Shown here piece by piece: positions 22,477 through 29,952 of a DNA stretch of 34,889 nucleotides. Below the pieces are notes generated by a model, which saw only the letters and a program-made list of their open reading frames with translations, searched no databases and was not told the origin of the DNA. A program made the translations under genes and the position numbers. This stretch comes from Cellulomonas massiliensis JC225 (GTDB taxonomy: Bacteria > Actinomycetota > Actinomycetes > Actinomycetales > Cellulomonadaceae). The first letter of the stretch is position 1; the number at the start of each line of letters is the position of its first letter. Location: positions 600,637-635,525 of the forward strand of contig NZ_HE978588.1 in NCBI RefSeq assembly GCF_000312005.1. The letters run 5' to 3'.

Positions 22477-23264
22477 GCACGACCACGGACGTCCCGTACC
22501 GCCTCGAGTTCAGCGTCGAGGTGCCCGGCACCGAGGAGCAGGTCTGGCAGGCCATCGCCACCGCCCGCGGCATGAGCGCCTGGTTCGCGCCGACGGAGCT
22601 CGAGGAGCGCGAGGGCGGCGCCCTGCGCTTCGTCATGGGCCCCGACATGGACTCCGTGGGGCACGTCGTGCGCTGGGACCCGCCGCGCCGCCTCGTCTAC
22701 GAGGAGGACTGGGCGGCCCTCATGGGGCAGGAGCCGGACGCCCTCAGCCCGCTGACCTCCGAGTTCGTCGTGGAGGCGCGCTCGGGAGGCACCTGCGTCG
22801 TGCGCGTCACGAGCAGCGGGTTCGGGACGGGTGCGGACTGGGAGCAGGAGTGGTGGGCCACGCTCCAGCCGGGCTGGATGCCGTTCTTCGACAACCTGCG
22901 CCTCTACCTCGCCCACTTCCCGGGCCAGGAGGCGACCCCGATGGAGGCGTCCGCGACCCACGCCGGTGACGCCGACGCGCTCTGGGCGGCGATGCGCGGC
23001 GGGCTGCGCCTGGGTGAGGAGGGCACCGCCGTCGACCTGCGCGGCGCCACCGGCACCGTGGAGCGCGTGGGCGAACGCCAGGCGCTCGTCCGGCTCACCG
23101 CGCCCGTGCCGGGGATCCTCAACGCCTACGCCTGGGCCGACGACACGGGCGAGGTGACCGCGGGGGTGCGGGCGTACCTGTTCTCGCCCGACGCCGCCGG
23201 GTACGCGCAGCGCGAGGAGCCCGCGTGGCGGGCCTGGCTGGACGGCCTGACGGTCCCCGTCTGA
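22473..23264 (+). CDS. SRPBCC/AHSA1-domain protein
   Basis: This 263-residue protein has an AHSA1-type START fold at about 8-145. Its pattern is 'LEFSVEVPGTEEQVWQAIATARGMSAWFAPTELEEREGG' with the C-terminal helix 'WEQEWWATLQPGWMPFFDNLRLYLAHFPGQEA'. The remaining 110 residues (about 150-263) form a second related or divergent half ending 'EEPAWRAWLDGLTVPV'; it may be a degenerate second SRPBCC domain. These proteins bind hydrophobic ligands in a deep cavity. It is translationally coupled to the ArsR-type regulator. The ligand is unknown. The long C-terminal part is the only unusual point. Confidence 0.92.
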   Translation: MSTTTDVPYRLEFSVEVPGTEEQVWQAIATARGMSAWFAPTELEEREGGALRFVMGPDMDSVGHVVRWDPPRRLVYEEDWAALMGQEPDALSPLTSEFVVEARSGGTCVVRVTSSGFGTGADWEQEWWATLQPGWMPFFDNLRLYLAHFPGQEATPMEASATHAGDADALWAAMRGGLRLGEEGTAVDLRGATGTVERVGERQALVRLTAPVPGILNAYAWADDTGEVTAGVRAYLFSPDAAGYAQREEPAWRAWLDGLTVPV

Positions 23265-23283
23265 GGCGCCCGCTCGACCGGCA

Positions 23284-23319
23284 CGCCGGCCCCGGGGCGG
23301 TCACGCCGCGGGGCCGGCG
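23284..23319. terminator. Bidirectional hairpin terminator
   Basis: CGCCGGCCCCG (23284-23294) and CGGGGCCGGCG (23309-23319) pair perfectly; the loop adds a further GGCG/CGCC pairing. It sits between the convergent SRPBCC and DLH-like genes, 19 bp and 5 bp from the stops. Confidence 0.75.
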
Positions 23320-23324
23320 CCGCG

Positions 23325-24050
23325 TCAGCGCAGGTGCCGGTCCAGGAACCGCGCGCCGTCCTCCAGCTCGAACCGAGGCGTGCCCAGGTGCCCGCCGGGG
23401 TTGGCGTGGAGCGTCTTCTCGGCGCTGCCGAAGGCGTCGAACAGGTCCAGCCCGCGCTCGCGCGGGTTGCCCCCGTCGTCCCACTGCAGCAGGAGCAGCA
23501 GCGGCGCGGTGACCCGCCGCGCCTCCTCGCGCTGCGCCCGTGGCACGTAGCCGCCGGCGTACAGGTTGAGGGCGGCGACGCGCGGCTCCGCCACGGCCAG
23601 GTGGATGCCGAGCGCGGCCCAGCCGGAGAACCCGACCGGCCCCTCGACCTCGGGCAGCTCGAGGAGGGCGTCGAGGGTCGCCCGCCACTCGGGCGCGGCG
23701 GCCTCGACGAGCGGGCCGACGAGCCGCTCGAACACGTCGTCGTCCGGCGCCTCCCCCGCCTGCAGCGCCCGGCGGAGGTCCGCCCGGGCTTCCTCCAGGG
23801 CGGGCAGCCGGGGCCGGTCGCCGCAGCCGGCGGTGTCGATGCTGGCGACGGCGTAGCCGTGCGCGGCGGCGTGGAAGCGTGCCCGGGCGACGAGCCGCGG
23901 CTCGCGCCGGGGCAGGCCGTTGTTGTGGGCGATGAGGACGAGCGGGGCCGGGTCGGGCCCCCGCGTCCAGAGCGTGCCGGGGATCTCCCCCAGCGTCAGC
24001 TGCCGCTCCAGGACGCCGTCGTCGTGGAGGTGCTGCGAGGTGATCTGCAT
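23325..24050 (-). CDS. Dienelactone hydrolase-like alpha/beta hydrolase
   Basis: This 241-residue alpha/beta hydrolase has the oxyanion region 'LVLIAHNNGLPRREP'. The nucleophile elbow is 'GPVGFSGWAALGIHLA' (G-F-S-G-W, a variant of GxSxG), with an acid in 'LLLLQWDDGGNPRERG' and a catalytic His in 'HANPGGHLGTP'. The 'DDG' and 'HLGTPRFELEDGARFLDRHL' features point to the dienelactone hydrolase/BAAT-like group. The cap region is acidic. Substrate unknown; an esterase is likely. The start ATG 24050 has AGAGG upstream. It is single-gene and divergent from the VOC-HxlR pair across a 243-bp gap. Confidence 0.9.
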   Translation of the reverse strand: MQITSQHLHDDGVLERQLTLGEIPGTLWTRGPDPAPLVLIAHNNGLPRREPRLVARARFHAAAHGYAVASIDTAGCGDRPRLPALEEARADLRRALQAGEAPDDDVFERLVGPLVEAAAPEWRATLDALLELPEVEGPVGFSGWAALGIHLAVAEPRVAALNLYAGGYVPRAQREEARRVTAPLLLLLQWDDGGNPRERGLDLFDAFGSAEKTLHANPGGHLGTPRFELEDGARFLDRHLR

Positions 24051-24224
24051 GGTCGTGCCTCTCGAGAGCGCTGGCGGCGCTCCCGGGCGACCTGTCGCCC
24101 GACCGTGAGCCCGGAGGGGAGCACCCACGTCGTTCCGTCCACGGGTCCCACCTCCTCGTCGCGTCGCACGGCGCGCCCACGCTAGCCCGCGGGCGCGCCC
24201 GCGTCACCGGGATTCCGCCGACCC

Positions 24225-24251
24225 TTGACGCCCTACTTGTTTTTTGCAAGT
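24225..24251 (+). promoter_or_regulatory. -35 and HxlR-type operator upstream of the VOC-hxlR pair
   Basis: TTGACG (24225-24230) is followed by ACTTG (24235-24239), a 7-base T-rich spacer and CAAGT (24247-24251). AT-rich inverted repeats of ACTTG/CAAGT are seen at genes of HxlR-type regulators. A -10 is not clear. The rest of the 243-bp gap holds two short palindromes (24059-24068 and 24189-24202) and nothing else I can name. Confidence 0.6.
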
Positions 24252-24293
24252 GTGGTCCACGTCACCCACCGCACACCTGAGAGCGAGACCGCC

Positions 24294-24728
24294 ATGACCT
24301 CGATGTTCGTCAACCTGCCGGTCACCGACCTGGACCGCGCGAAGGCCTTCTACTCGGCGCTCGGGTTCCGCATCAACCCGCAGTTCACCGACCACAACGC
24401 CGCGTGCGTCGTGGTCGAGGAGGACCACAGCTACTTCATGATCCTCGTCCGCGAGTTCTTCCAGACCTTCTCCGACCGCCCGATCGGCGACCCCGCCGAG
24501 ACGGTCTCGGTCTCGACGGCGATCTTCGTCGACAGCCGGGAGGCGGTGGACGCGCGCGTGGCCGACGGCATCGCGGCCGGCGGCACGGAGGAGCGGCCCG
24601 CGGCCGACTACGGCTTCATGTACCAGCGCCAGCTGACCGACCCCGACGGCAACGTGCTGGAGTTCGGCTGGATGGACCCGGTCGCAGCCGCCCAGGGCCC
24701 CGAGGCCTTCATGAGCCAGCAGGCCTGA
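24294..24728 (+). CDS. VOC-family protein (third, lactoylglutathione lyase-like)
   Basis: This 144-residue protein has the VOC fold, opening 'FVNLPVTDLDRAKAFYSALGFRINPQFTDHNAACVVVEEDHSYFMILV' and closing 'RQLTDPDGNVLEFGWMDP'. The Glu in 'NVLEFGW' is the usual metal ligand; the first-half His ligand is not certain. The start at ATG 24294 was preferred over the upstream frame because that frame runs through the operator. The stop overlaps the ATG of the HxlR-type regulator (TGATG, 24726-24730), so the two are a coupled operon. VOC-HxlR pairs are widespread in actinobacteria and probably respond to an electrophile such as an aldehyde or quinone (inferred). Confidence 0.92.
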   Translation: MTSMFVNLPVTDLDRAKAFYSALGFRINPQFTDHNAACVVVEEDHSYFMILVREFFQTFSDRPIGDPAETVSVSTAIFVDSREAVDARVADGIAAGGTEERPAADYGFMYQRQLTDPDGNVLEFGWMDPVAAAQGPEAFMSQQA

Positions 24729-25369
24729 TGGCCGCACGCGAGTACGGGCAGTACTGCGGCATCACCCGCGCCCTCGAGCTCGTCGGGGAGCGGTGGGCGC
24801 TGCTCATCGTGCGCGACCTGCTCGTCGGGCCGCGCCGCTACGGCGAGCTCGCCGCGGGGCTGCCCCGCATCCCGAGCAACATCCTGGCGGCGCGGCTCAA
24901 GGAGCTGCAGGAGGCCGGCATCATCCGCCGCGCGCCGCGCTCGCGGGTCGTCCTGTACGAGCTGACGCCCTACGGGCGCGAGCTCGAGCCCGTCGTCCTG
25001 GCGCTCGGCGCCTGGGGGTTCAAGGCGATGGGTGACCCGCGCGAGGAGCAGGTCGTCACGCCCGACTCGATGACGATGGCGCTGCGGACCGCCTTCCGGC
25101 CGGACGTCGCGGCCGGGCTGCCGGCCACCGCGTACGCGGCGCGCGTCGGCCCGGCCGAGCTCCTCGTGCGGGTCGACGGGCCCTCGCTGGCCGTGACGCG
25201 CGGCGACGGGCCGGCCGACCTCGCGTTCGCGGCCGGCCCGGGCATCCGCCGCGTGATCTCGGGTGAGCTCGCACCGGAGCAGGCGATCGCCACCGGCGTC
25301 GTCGAGGTGCTGCGGGGTCGCGGCGAGCTGCTCGACCGGTTCGCGAGCACGTTCCACCTGGCCGCCTGA
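24728..25369 (+). CDS. HxlR-family winged-helix regulator with SCP2-like C-terminus
   Basis: This 213-residue protein has an HxlR domain at about 6-100 ('QYCGITRALELVGERWALLIVRDLLVGPRRYGELAAGLPRIPSNILAARLKELQEAGIIRR'). The N-terminal Cys10 is the conserved redox-sensing cysteine of HxlR proteins such as YodB. The C-terminal 110 residues ('PADLAFAAGPGIRRVISGELAPEQAIATGVVEVLRGRGELLDRF') resemble an SCP2-like sterol-binding domain often fused to HxlR in actinobacteria. It is coupled to the VOC gene and probably represses the pair via the ACTTG/CAAGT repeat. Thiol-based sensing is inferred from Cys10. Confidence 0.94.
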   Translation: MAAREYGQYCGITRALELVGERWALLIVRDLLVGPRRYGELAAGLPRIPSNILAARLKELQEAGIIRRAPRSRVVLYELTPYGRELEPVVLALGAWGFKAMGDPREEQVVTPDSMTMALRTAFRPDVAAGLPATAYAARVGPAELLVRVDGPSLAVTRGDGPADLAFAAGPGIRRVISGELAPEQAIATGVVEVLRGRGELLDRFASTFHLAA

Positions 25370-25415
25370 GCCGCGTCGCCGCCGAAAGGCGTGGCCCGGT
25401 GGCGCGGCCCCGTGC

Positions 25416-25421
25416 CACGGT
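25416..25421 (+). promoter_or_regulatory. -10 hexamer CACGGT before the kinase-like gene
   Basis: CACGGT ends six bases before the ATG at 25428, with no ribosome site. A convincing -35 is not seen. Confidence 0.4.
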
Positions 25422-25427
25422 CGCGGG

Positions 25428-26315
25428 ATGGGCGTCCGCCTCCACGACGACGAGCTGGAGATCGACGCGCACCTCGTGCGCGGGCTCCTGCGCGCTCAGG
25501 TGCCGCGGCTGGCGGACCTGCCGCTGACGCGGGTCGCGTCGACGGGGACGGTGCACGCGCTCTTCCGGCTCGGCCGCGGCCTCGTCGTCCGGCTGCCACG
25601 GGTGCCGCGCTGGAGCGGCGACGTCGAGCGCGAGGCGGCCTGGCTGCCCGTGCTCGCGGCCCACCTCTCGCTCGAGGTGCCCCGCGTGGTCGCGGTGGGC
25701 CGCCCGACGGACGCCTACCCGTGCCCCTGGCTCGTGCTGCGCTGGCTGGACGGCTCGCCGTGGTCGTCGAGCCCCCCGGACGACGAGCGCGACGCGGCGC
25801 GCCGGCTCGCAGGGCTGGTCGTCGAGCTGCGGGCGCTCGACCCCGCCGGCGCCCCGGGGGCCGGACGCCGGCCACTGCGCCAGGTCGACGACGAGACCCG
25901 CGCGGCGCTGCGTGCCGCCGCCGACCTGGTGGACGCGGACCGGGCGACGGAGGTCTGGTCCGACGCCGTGACGGGCGCCCCGTGGCAGGGGACGCCGGTG
26001 TGGGTCCACGCCGACCTGCTCGGGCCGAACCTGCTCGTCCGCGACGGGCGGCTCGCCGCGGTGATCGACTGGGGCACCTGCGGCGTCGGGGACCCGGCGA
26101 GCGACCTCGTCCCCGCGTGGGCCGTGCTGGGCCCGGCCGGGCGCGCCGAGCTGCGGGCGGCGCTGGACGTCGACGACGCCACCTGGGTGCGGGCCCGCGG
26201 CATCGCGCTCGCGCAGGCCGCAGCGATCGTCCCCTACTACCGCCGCTCGCACCCCGCGTTCGCGGCCACGGGCGTGCGCACGGTCGAGCAGGTCCTCGCG
26301 GACGCCTCGGCCTGA
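25428..26315 (+). CDS. Aminoglycoside phosphotransferase-family kinase
   Basis: This 295-residue protein has the APH/protein-kinase-like fold. An ATP-lobe part 'TVHALFRLGRGLVVRLPR' (Lys replaced by Arg in the usual strand) is followed by the hinge 'PWLVLRWLDG'. The catalytic loop is H194-A-D196-L-L-G-P-N201, and the metal-binding loop is 'AVIDWGTCGVGDPASDL' with Asp214. The HxDxxxxN and DxD motifs are intact, so it should transfer phosphate to a small molecule. Membership of this family does not imply resistance; many members phosphorylate sugars, amino sugars or hydroxylated metabolites. It starts with ATG 25428 and ends before a strong terminator. Confidence 0.92.
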   Translation: MGVRLHDDELEIDAHLVRGLLRAQVPRLADLPLTRVASTGTVHALFRLGRGLVVRLPRVPRWSGDVEREAAWLPVLAAHLSLEVPRVVAVGRPTDAYPCPWLVLRWLDGSPWSSSPPDDERDAARRLAGLVVELRALDPAGAPGAGRRPLRQVDDETRAALRAAADLVDADRATEVWSDAVTGAPWQGTPVWVHADLLGPNLLVRDGRLAAVIDWGTCGVGDPASDLVPAWAVLGPAGRAELRAALDVDDATWVRARGIALAQAAAIVPYYRRSHPAFAATGVRTVEQVLADASA

Positions 26316-26329
26316 GCCCCGACGCGCAC

Positions 26330-26363
26330 GGGGCGCCCGGCCGTCGTGACGACCGGGCGCCCC
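26330..26363. terminator. Bidirectional hairpin terminator
   Basis: GGGGCGCCCGG (26330-26340) and CCGGGCGCCCC (26353-26363) pair perfectly. The loop contributes another CGTC/GACG pairing. It separates the convergent kinase and hydrolase genes. Confidence 0.8.
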
Positions 26364-26373
26364 GCGGTGGGCG

Positions 26374-27293
<920 letters not shown>

Positions 27294-27338
27294 GGGGCGG
27301 GGCGTGAACGCTCGGTGAGACCTGAGAGGCGGTGCGCG

Positions 27339-27926
27339 GTGACAGCCCTTCCCGGCTCCCCCGGCACGACGACGGACGCCCGTGAGCGCGTCGTCGCGGC
27401 GGCTGACGCACTGTTCTACGCGCGCGGCATCCAGGCCGTCGGCATGGACGAGGTCCGCACGGCCGCGGGCGTCTCGCTCAAGCGGCTGTACGCGGAGTTC
27501 CCGGGCAAGGAGCAGCTCGTCCTCGCCGTGCTGGACGCGCGGCACCGGCAGTGGGAGGACGGGGTCGCCCGCACCGCGGCGGGCATCGAGGACCCGCGGC
27601 GGCGGCTGCTCGCGGTGTTCGACTTCCTGGAGGAGTGGTTCTCCGACGCGGCGTTCCGCGGGTGCGGGTTCATCAACGCGTTCGGCGAGCTCGGCGCGAC
27701 CTCCCCCGCCGTCGCGGAGGCCGCCCGGCGGCACAAGCAGTCGTTCCAGGACTACGTGACGCGCCTCGCGGTCGAGGCCGGCGCGGACGAGGAGCTCGCG
27801 GCGCAGCTCGCGCTGCTCGCCGAGGGGGCGCAGACCACGGCGGCGATCGCGGGCCGTGCGGACGCGGCCCGGCAGGCCCGGCGGGCCGCGGAGGTGCTGG
27901 TGGCGGCGGCCCTCGGGCCGCGCTGA
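27339..27926 (+). CDS. TetR/AcrR-family regulator
   Basis: This 195-residue protein has the TetR DNA-binding domain at about 12-58 ('ARERVVAAADALFYARGIQAVGMDEVRTAAGVSLKRLYAEFPGKEQLVLAVL'). The variant 'VSLKRLYAEF' recognition helix (commonly VSxxTLYxxF) is conserved in the family branch that controls hydrolases and small oxidoreductases. The C-terminal domain (about 60-195) with 'FRGCGFINAFGELGATSPAV' is a ligand pocket with one Cys. The GTG at 27339 with GAGAGG upstream was chosen over an earlier GTG at 27258, which would place coding sequence through operator 2. It probably represses itself and the divergent hydrolase. Confidence 0.93.
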   Translation: MTALPGSPGTTTDARERVVAAADALFYARGIQAVGMDEVRTAAGVSLKRLYAEFPGKEQLVLAVLDARHRQWEDGVARTAAGIEDPRRRLLAVFDFLEEWFSDAAFRGCGFINAFGELGATSPAVAEAARRHKQSFQDYVTRLAVEAGADEELAAQLALLAEGAQTTAAIAGRADAARQARRAAEVLVAAALGPR

Positions 27927-28056
27927 CGCGCCCGGCGCTCCCGGGGCCGCACCGCGACGCCGTGCGGGCGAACCTCGTCCCCCGGCGAGCGGGCCCGGCG
28001 GTGCCGACCTAGCGTGTCGGACGACCGACCTGTGCGACCCACGGAAGGAGCACCGC

Positions 28057-28503
28057 ATGCCGACGATCGACGAGACCATCGACATCGACGTCCCGATCAG
28101 CACCGCCTACAACCAGTGGACGCAGTTCGAGGAGTTCCCGCAGTTCATGGGCGGCGTCGACGAGGTGCGCCAGCTCGGCGACACCCTGACGCACTGGAAG
28201 ACCTCGATCGGCGGGGTCGAGCGCGAGTTCGACGCCGCGATCACGGAGCAGGAGCCGGACCGCGTCGTCGCCTGGCGCAGCATCGACGGCACGACCCACG
28301 AGGGGCACGTGTCGTTCGAGGCCCTCGGCGCCACGCAGACCCGCGTGCACGTCCGGACGAGCTGGCAGCCCGAGTCGCTCGTCGAGAAGGCTGGCGCGGT
28401 CGTCGGCGCCGACGACCGCCAGGTGAAGGCCGACCTCAAGCGGTTCAAGGAGTTCATCGAGTCGCGCGGCGTCGAGACCGGCGGCTGGCGCGGCGAGGTC
28501 TGA
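28057..28503 (+). CDS. SRPBCC-family protein (polyketide cyclase/COQ10-like)
   Basis: This 148-residue protein has the START-like fold of the polyketide_cyc/COQ10 group. It opens 'DETIDIDVPISTAYNQWTQFEEFPQFMGGVDEVRQLGDTLTHWKTSIGG', has the middle 'EQEPDRVVAWRSIDG', and ends with a C-terminal helix 'VKADLKRFKEFIESRG'. The 'QFEEFPQFM..V.EV' motif is very common in actinobacterial cyclase/dehydrase-like stress proteins. It probably binds a lipid or quinone; catalysis is unproven. GGAAGGAG gives a strong ribosome site for ATG 28057. It is monocistronic, 130 bp after the TetR gene and followed by a terminator. Similar proteins are sometimes stress induced, but no control site is visible. Confidence 0.92.
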   Translation: MPTIDETIDIDVPISTAYNQWTQFEEFPQFMGGVDEVRQLGDTLTHWKTSIGGVEREFDAAITEQEPDRVVAWRSIDGTTHEGHVSFEALGATQTRVHVRTSWQPESLVEKAGAVVGADDRQVKADLKRFKEFIESRGVETGGWRGEV

Positions 28504-28513
28504 CCCCGCCGCC

Positions 28514-28552
28514 ACGACGCCCGGCGTCCCCCTTGGGGGGGCCGGGCGTCGT
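28514..28552. terminator. Bidirectional hairpin terminator
   Basis: ACGACGCCCGGC (28514-28525) and GCCGGGCGTCGT (28541-28552) pair perfectly. A further CCCCC/GGGGG pairing lies in the loop. It separates convergent genes ending at 28503 and 28558. Confidence 0.8.
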
Positions 28553-28557
28553 CGCGT

Positions 28558-28848
28558 TCACCGGCGCGACGGGAAGTGGAACGGGATGGGGATGCCGCCG
28601 CAGCAGCAGACCCCGCTCACGTCGGTCTGCGCCAGCAGGGCGGCCGCCTGCCCGCACGCGACGAACCGCGCGACGCTCGGCCGGATTGCGCGCACGACCC
28701 CGCGGCGTGCGACGAGGTCCCGCACGGCGGCGGAGCACGACGGCCCGCCGTGCGCGACCCGGTGGGCGCAGCTCCACCCCTTCCGGGGCGAGACCCGGCG
28801 CTGGTAGCCCGCGATGAGGCGGTCGGTGACAGAGGCGGCGATGCTCAT
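28558..28848 (-). CDS. YidD-like protein (membrane protein insertion efficiency factor family)
   Basis: This 96-residue protein has the YidD-type core 'LIAGYQRRVSPRKGWSCAHRVAHGGPSCSAAVRD' (about 11-44). Its pattern is Y-Q-x3-S-P-x-K/R-G...C...P-S/T-C-S, which matches the family, including Cys27 and Cys38. The usual 'RFxPTCSxYAxEAI' is changed to 'RVAHGGPSCSAAVRDLV'. The C-terminal tail carries a CCC run (81-83) and 'GGIPIPFHFPSRR'. True yidD normally lies between rnpA and yidC near oriC; neither is here, so this is a divergent stand-alone paralog. TAGCGT ends six bases before the ATG and there is no ribosome site. Function by homology only. Confidence 0.8.
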   Translation of the reverse strand: MSIAASVTDRLIAGYQRRVSPRKGWSCAHRVAHGGPSCSAAVRDLVARRGVVRAIRPSVARFVACGQAAALLAQTDVSGVCCCGGIPIPFHFPSRR

Positions 28849-29053
28849 CGCCTCACGCTAGGCACGGCGCGAGGGCACCGCGCGGTGGGGGCGGATCGGC
28901 ACGTCGAGCAGGCGGGCGGTCGCCGCGTCGACGTGGCGCTCGGGGGCCGGGTGAGGAGTTCGTCGCCCTCACGGCGACAAACCCCGCACCGAACGCATGC
29001 GAGGGCCGGACGAGGGGCGAGGGGCGCGAGGGGTCGGGGGGAGGGCGCGGGGG
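28849..29053. other. Intergenic region with no assignable gene
   Basis: The 205 bp between the YidD-like start and the ATPase stop hold the leaderless -10 (TAGCGT at 28860-28855, minus). A short unsupported minus frame ends at a TAG near 28858. Otherwise I see only G-rich low-complexity sequence around 29010-29050. Confidence 0.5.
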
Positions 29054-29527
29054 TCACTCCCCGGCGACGACGCGCAGCGGTCCCTCGTCGGGCGTCGGGA
29101 CCTCGAACCCGGCGACGAAGCCCTCCACCACCCCGGGCGTCAGCGCCACGTCGTGCGGGCCGGTGTTGCCGCGGGCGGCGACCCGCTCCAGCAGCACCGC
29201 GGGCGGCGTCCGCACGTACAGGGTCACGGGCAGCACGCCCTCGGGGGCGAGCAGGGCGCGGTAGGCGTCCCGCGCGGCGCGCGACCAGAACGAGGAGTCG
29301 ACGACCACGTCGCGCCCGGACCGCACGAGGCCGAGCACCGCCGCCCGCACCTCGGCGTCGACGCGGGCGGACTGCGCGGGCGCGAGCGGGTGCGACGTGA
29401 ACCCCAGCCCCCAGGCGTGCTCGTCGAAGGAGACGCGGGCGTACCCGTCGGCCTCGAGCCGGCGGGCGACCGTGGACTTCCCCGACCCGGCGGGGCCGCA
29501 CATGAGCACCACCTCGGGCACCCTCAC
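29054..29527 (-). CDS. Small P-loop ATPase/kinase (AAA_33, zeta-toxin-like)
   Basis: This 157-residue protein starts with a P-loop (GPAGSGKST, residues 11-19) followed by 'VARRLEADGYARVSFDEHAWGLGF'. It contains the switch 'RDVVVDSSFWSRAARDAYRALL', which matches the predicted-kinase family AAA_33, and 'VTLYVRTPPAVLLERVAARG', the LID-type helix. Such proteins phosphorylate small molecules or RNA ends; a zeta-toxin-like or nucleotide kinase role cannot be separated. It starts with GTG at 29527, overlapping the stop of the TusA-like gene (GTGA, 29524-29527), so it is translationally coupled. No antitoxin gene sits upstream, which makes a toxin unlikely. Confidence 0.88.
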   Translation of the reverse strand: MRVPEVVLMCGPAGSGKSTVARRLEADGYARVSFDEHAWGLGFTSHPLAPAQSARVDAEVRAAVLGLVRSGRDVVVDSSFWSRAARDAYRALLAPEGVLPVTLYVRTPPAVLLERVAARGNTGPHDVALTPGVVEGFVAGFEVPTPDEGPLRVVAGE

Positions 29528-29844
29528 CCGACCCGCCAGGGGAACGCCGGGTCCGTCGGGGCCGCGTGCTCCGCGACCTCGACGGCGTACGTCGGGCGGC
29601 CCGGACCCGAGACCGCGCCGAGGTAGCGGTGCCCCGTCATGTGGCACCACGCGGGCAGGTCGATGGGTGCTACGGGGTCCGTCGTGACGAGGTGCACCAC
29701 CGTGCCGGGCGCGAGCTCGAGCACGCGCCGCCGCAGGAGCACGAGGAGCCGCGCGCAGCCGAGGTCTCCGCCGTCGAGGACGACGACGCCCGGCGCAGCG
29801 GCCGGGGGCTCCGCCGCACGAGGGGGCTCGTCGCCGTGGGGCAC
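29524..29844 (-). CDS. TusA-like sulfurtransferase-fold protein with altered motif
   Basis: This 106-residue protein has the TusA/SirA two-layer fold pattern. It runs 'VVVLDGGDLGCARLLVLLRRRVLELAPGTVVHLVTTDPVAPIDLPAWCHMTGHRYLGAV', followed by a last strand 'PTYAVEVAEH'. TusA carries sulfur on the Cys of CPxP. Here Cys30 is kept but the two Pro are replaced (C-A-R-L), so sulfur relay is uncertain. A second Cys lies in 'PAWCHMTGH'. It starts with GTG at 29844, preceded seven bases upstream by TAGCGT; no ribosome site is clear. The stop overlaps the start of the kinase-like gene. Actinobacterial TusA-like proteins of this type often sit alone or with small enzymes. Confidence 0.82.
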   Translation of the reverse strand: MPHGDEPPRAAEPPAAAPGVVVLDGGDLGCARLLVLLRRRVLELAPGTVVHLVTTDPVAPIDLPAWCHMTGHRYLGAVSGPGRPTYAVEVAEHAAPTDPAFPWRVG

Positions 29845-29899
29845 GCCCGGAACGCTACCCCTCGACCGCGGCCCTCCGGTGGCTCGGGGCACGGCCGGG

Positions 29900-29927
29900 G
29901 GCGCCGACCCCCGCGGGGGTCGGCGCC
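29900..29927 (-). terminator. Hairpin terminator of the adhesin gene
   Basis: GGCGCCGACCCC (29900-29911) and GGGGTCGGCGCC (29916-29927) pair perfectly around CGCG, 25 bp past the adhesin stop. The stem is 12 GC-rich pairs. Confidence 0.8.
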
Positions 29928-29952
29928 GTCCGGACCGTGGGGACGCACCGGC

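Noticed and set aside
12897-24728. Three VOC genes as recent duplicates or a cluster
   Set aside because: They differ throughout in sequence, lie far apart (12.9, 15.0 and 24.3 kb) and have separate promoters.
25428-26315. Aminoglycoside resistance gene
   Set aside because: Only family-level kinase motifs are seen. APH-fold proteins are numerous in actinobacteria with other substrates, and there is no mobile context.
28856-28975. Short minus-strand frame ending at a TAG near 28858 upstream of the YidD-like gene
   Set aside because: About 40 codons, no plausible start codon or ribosome site, no recognisable motif; a stop precedes it directly.
29054-29527. Zeta-toxin of a toxin-antitoxin pair
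   Set aside because: The partner gene is a TusA-like protein, not an antitoxin, and the P-loop kinase features are generic.
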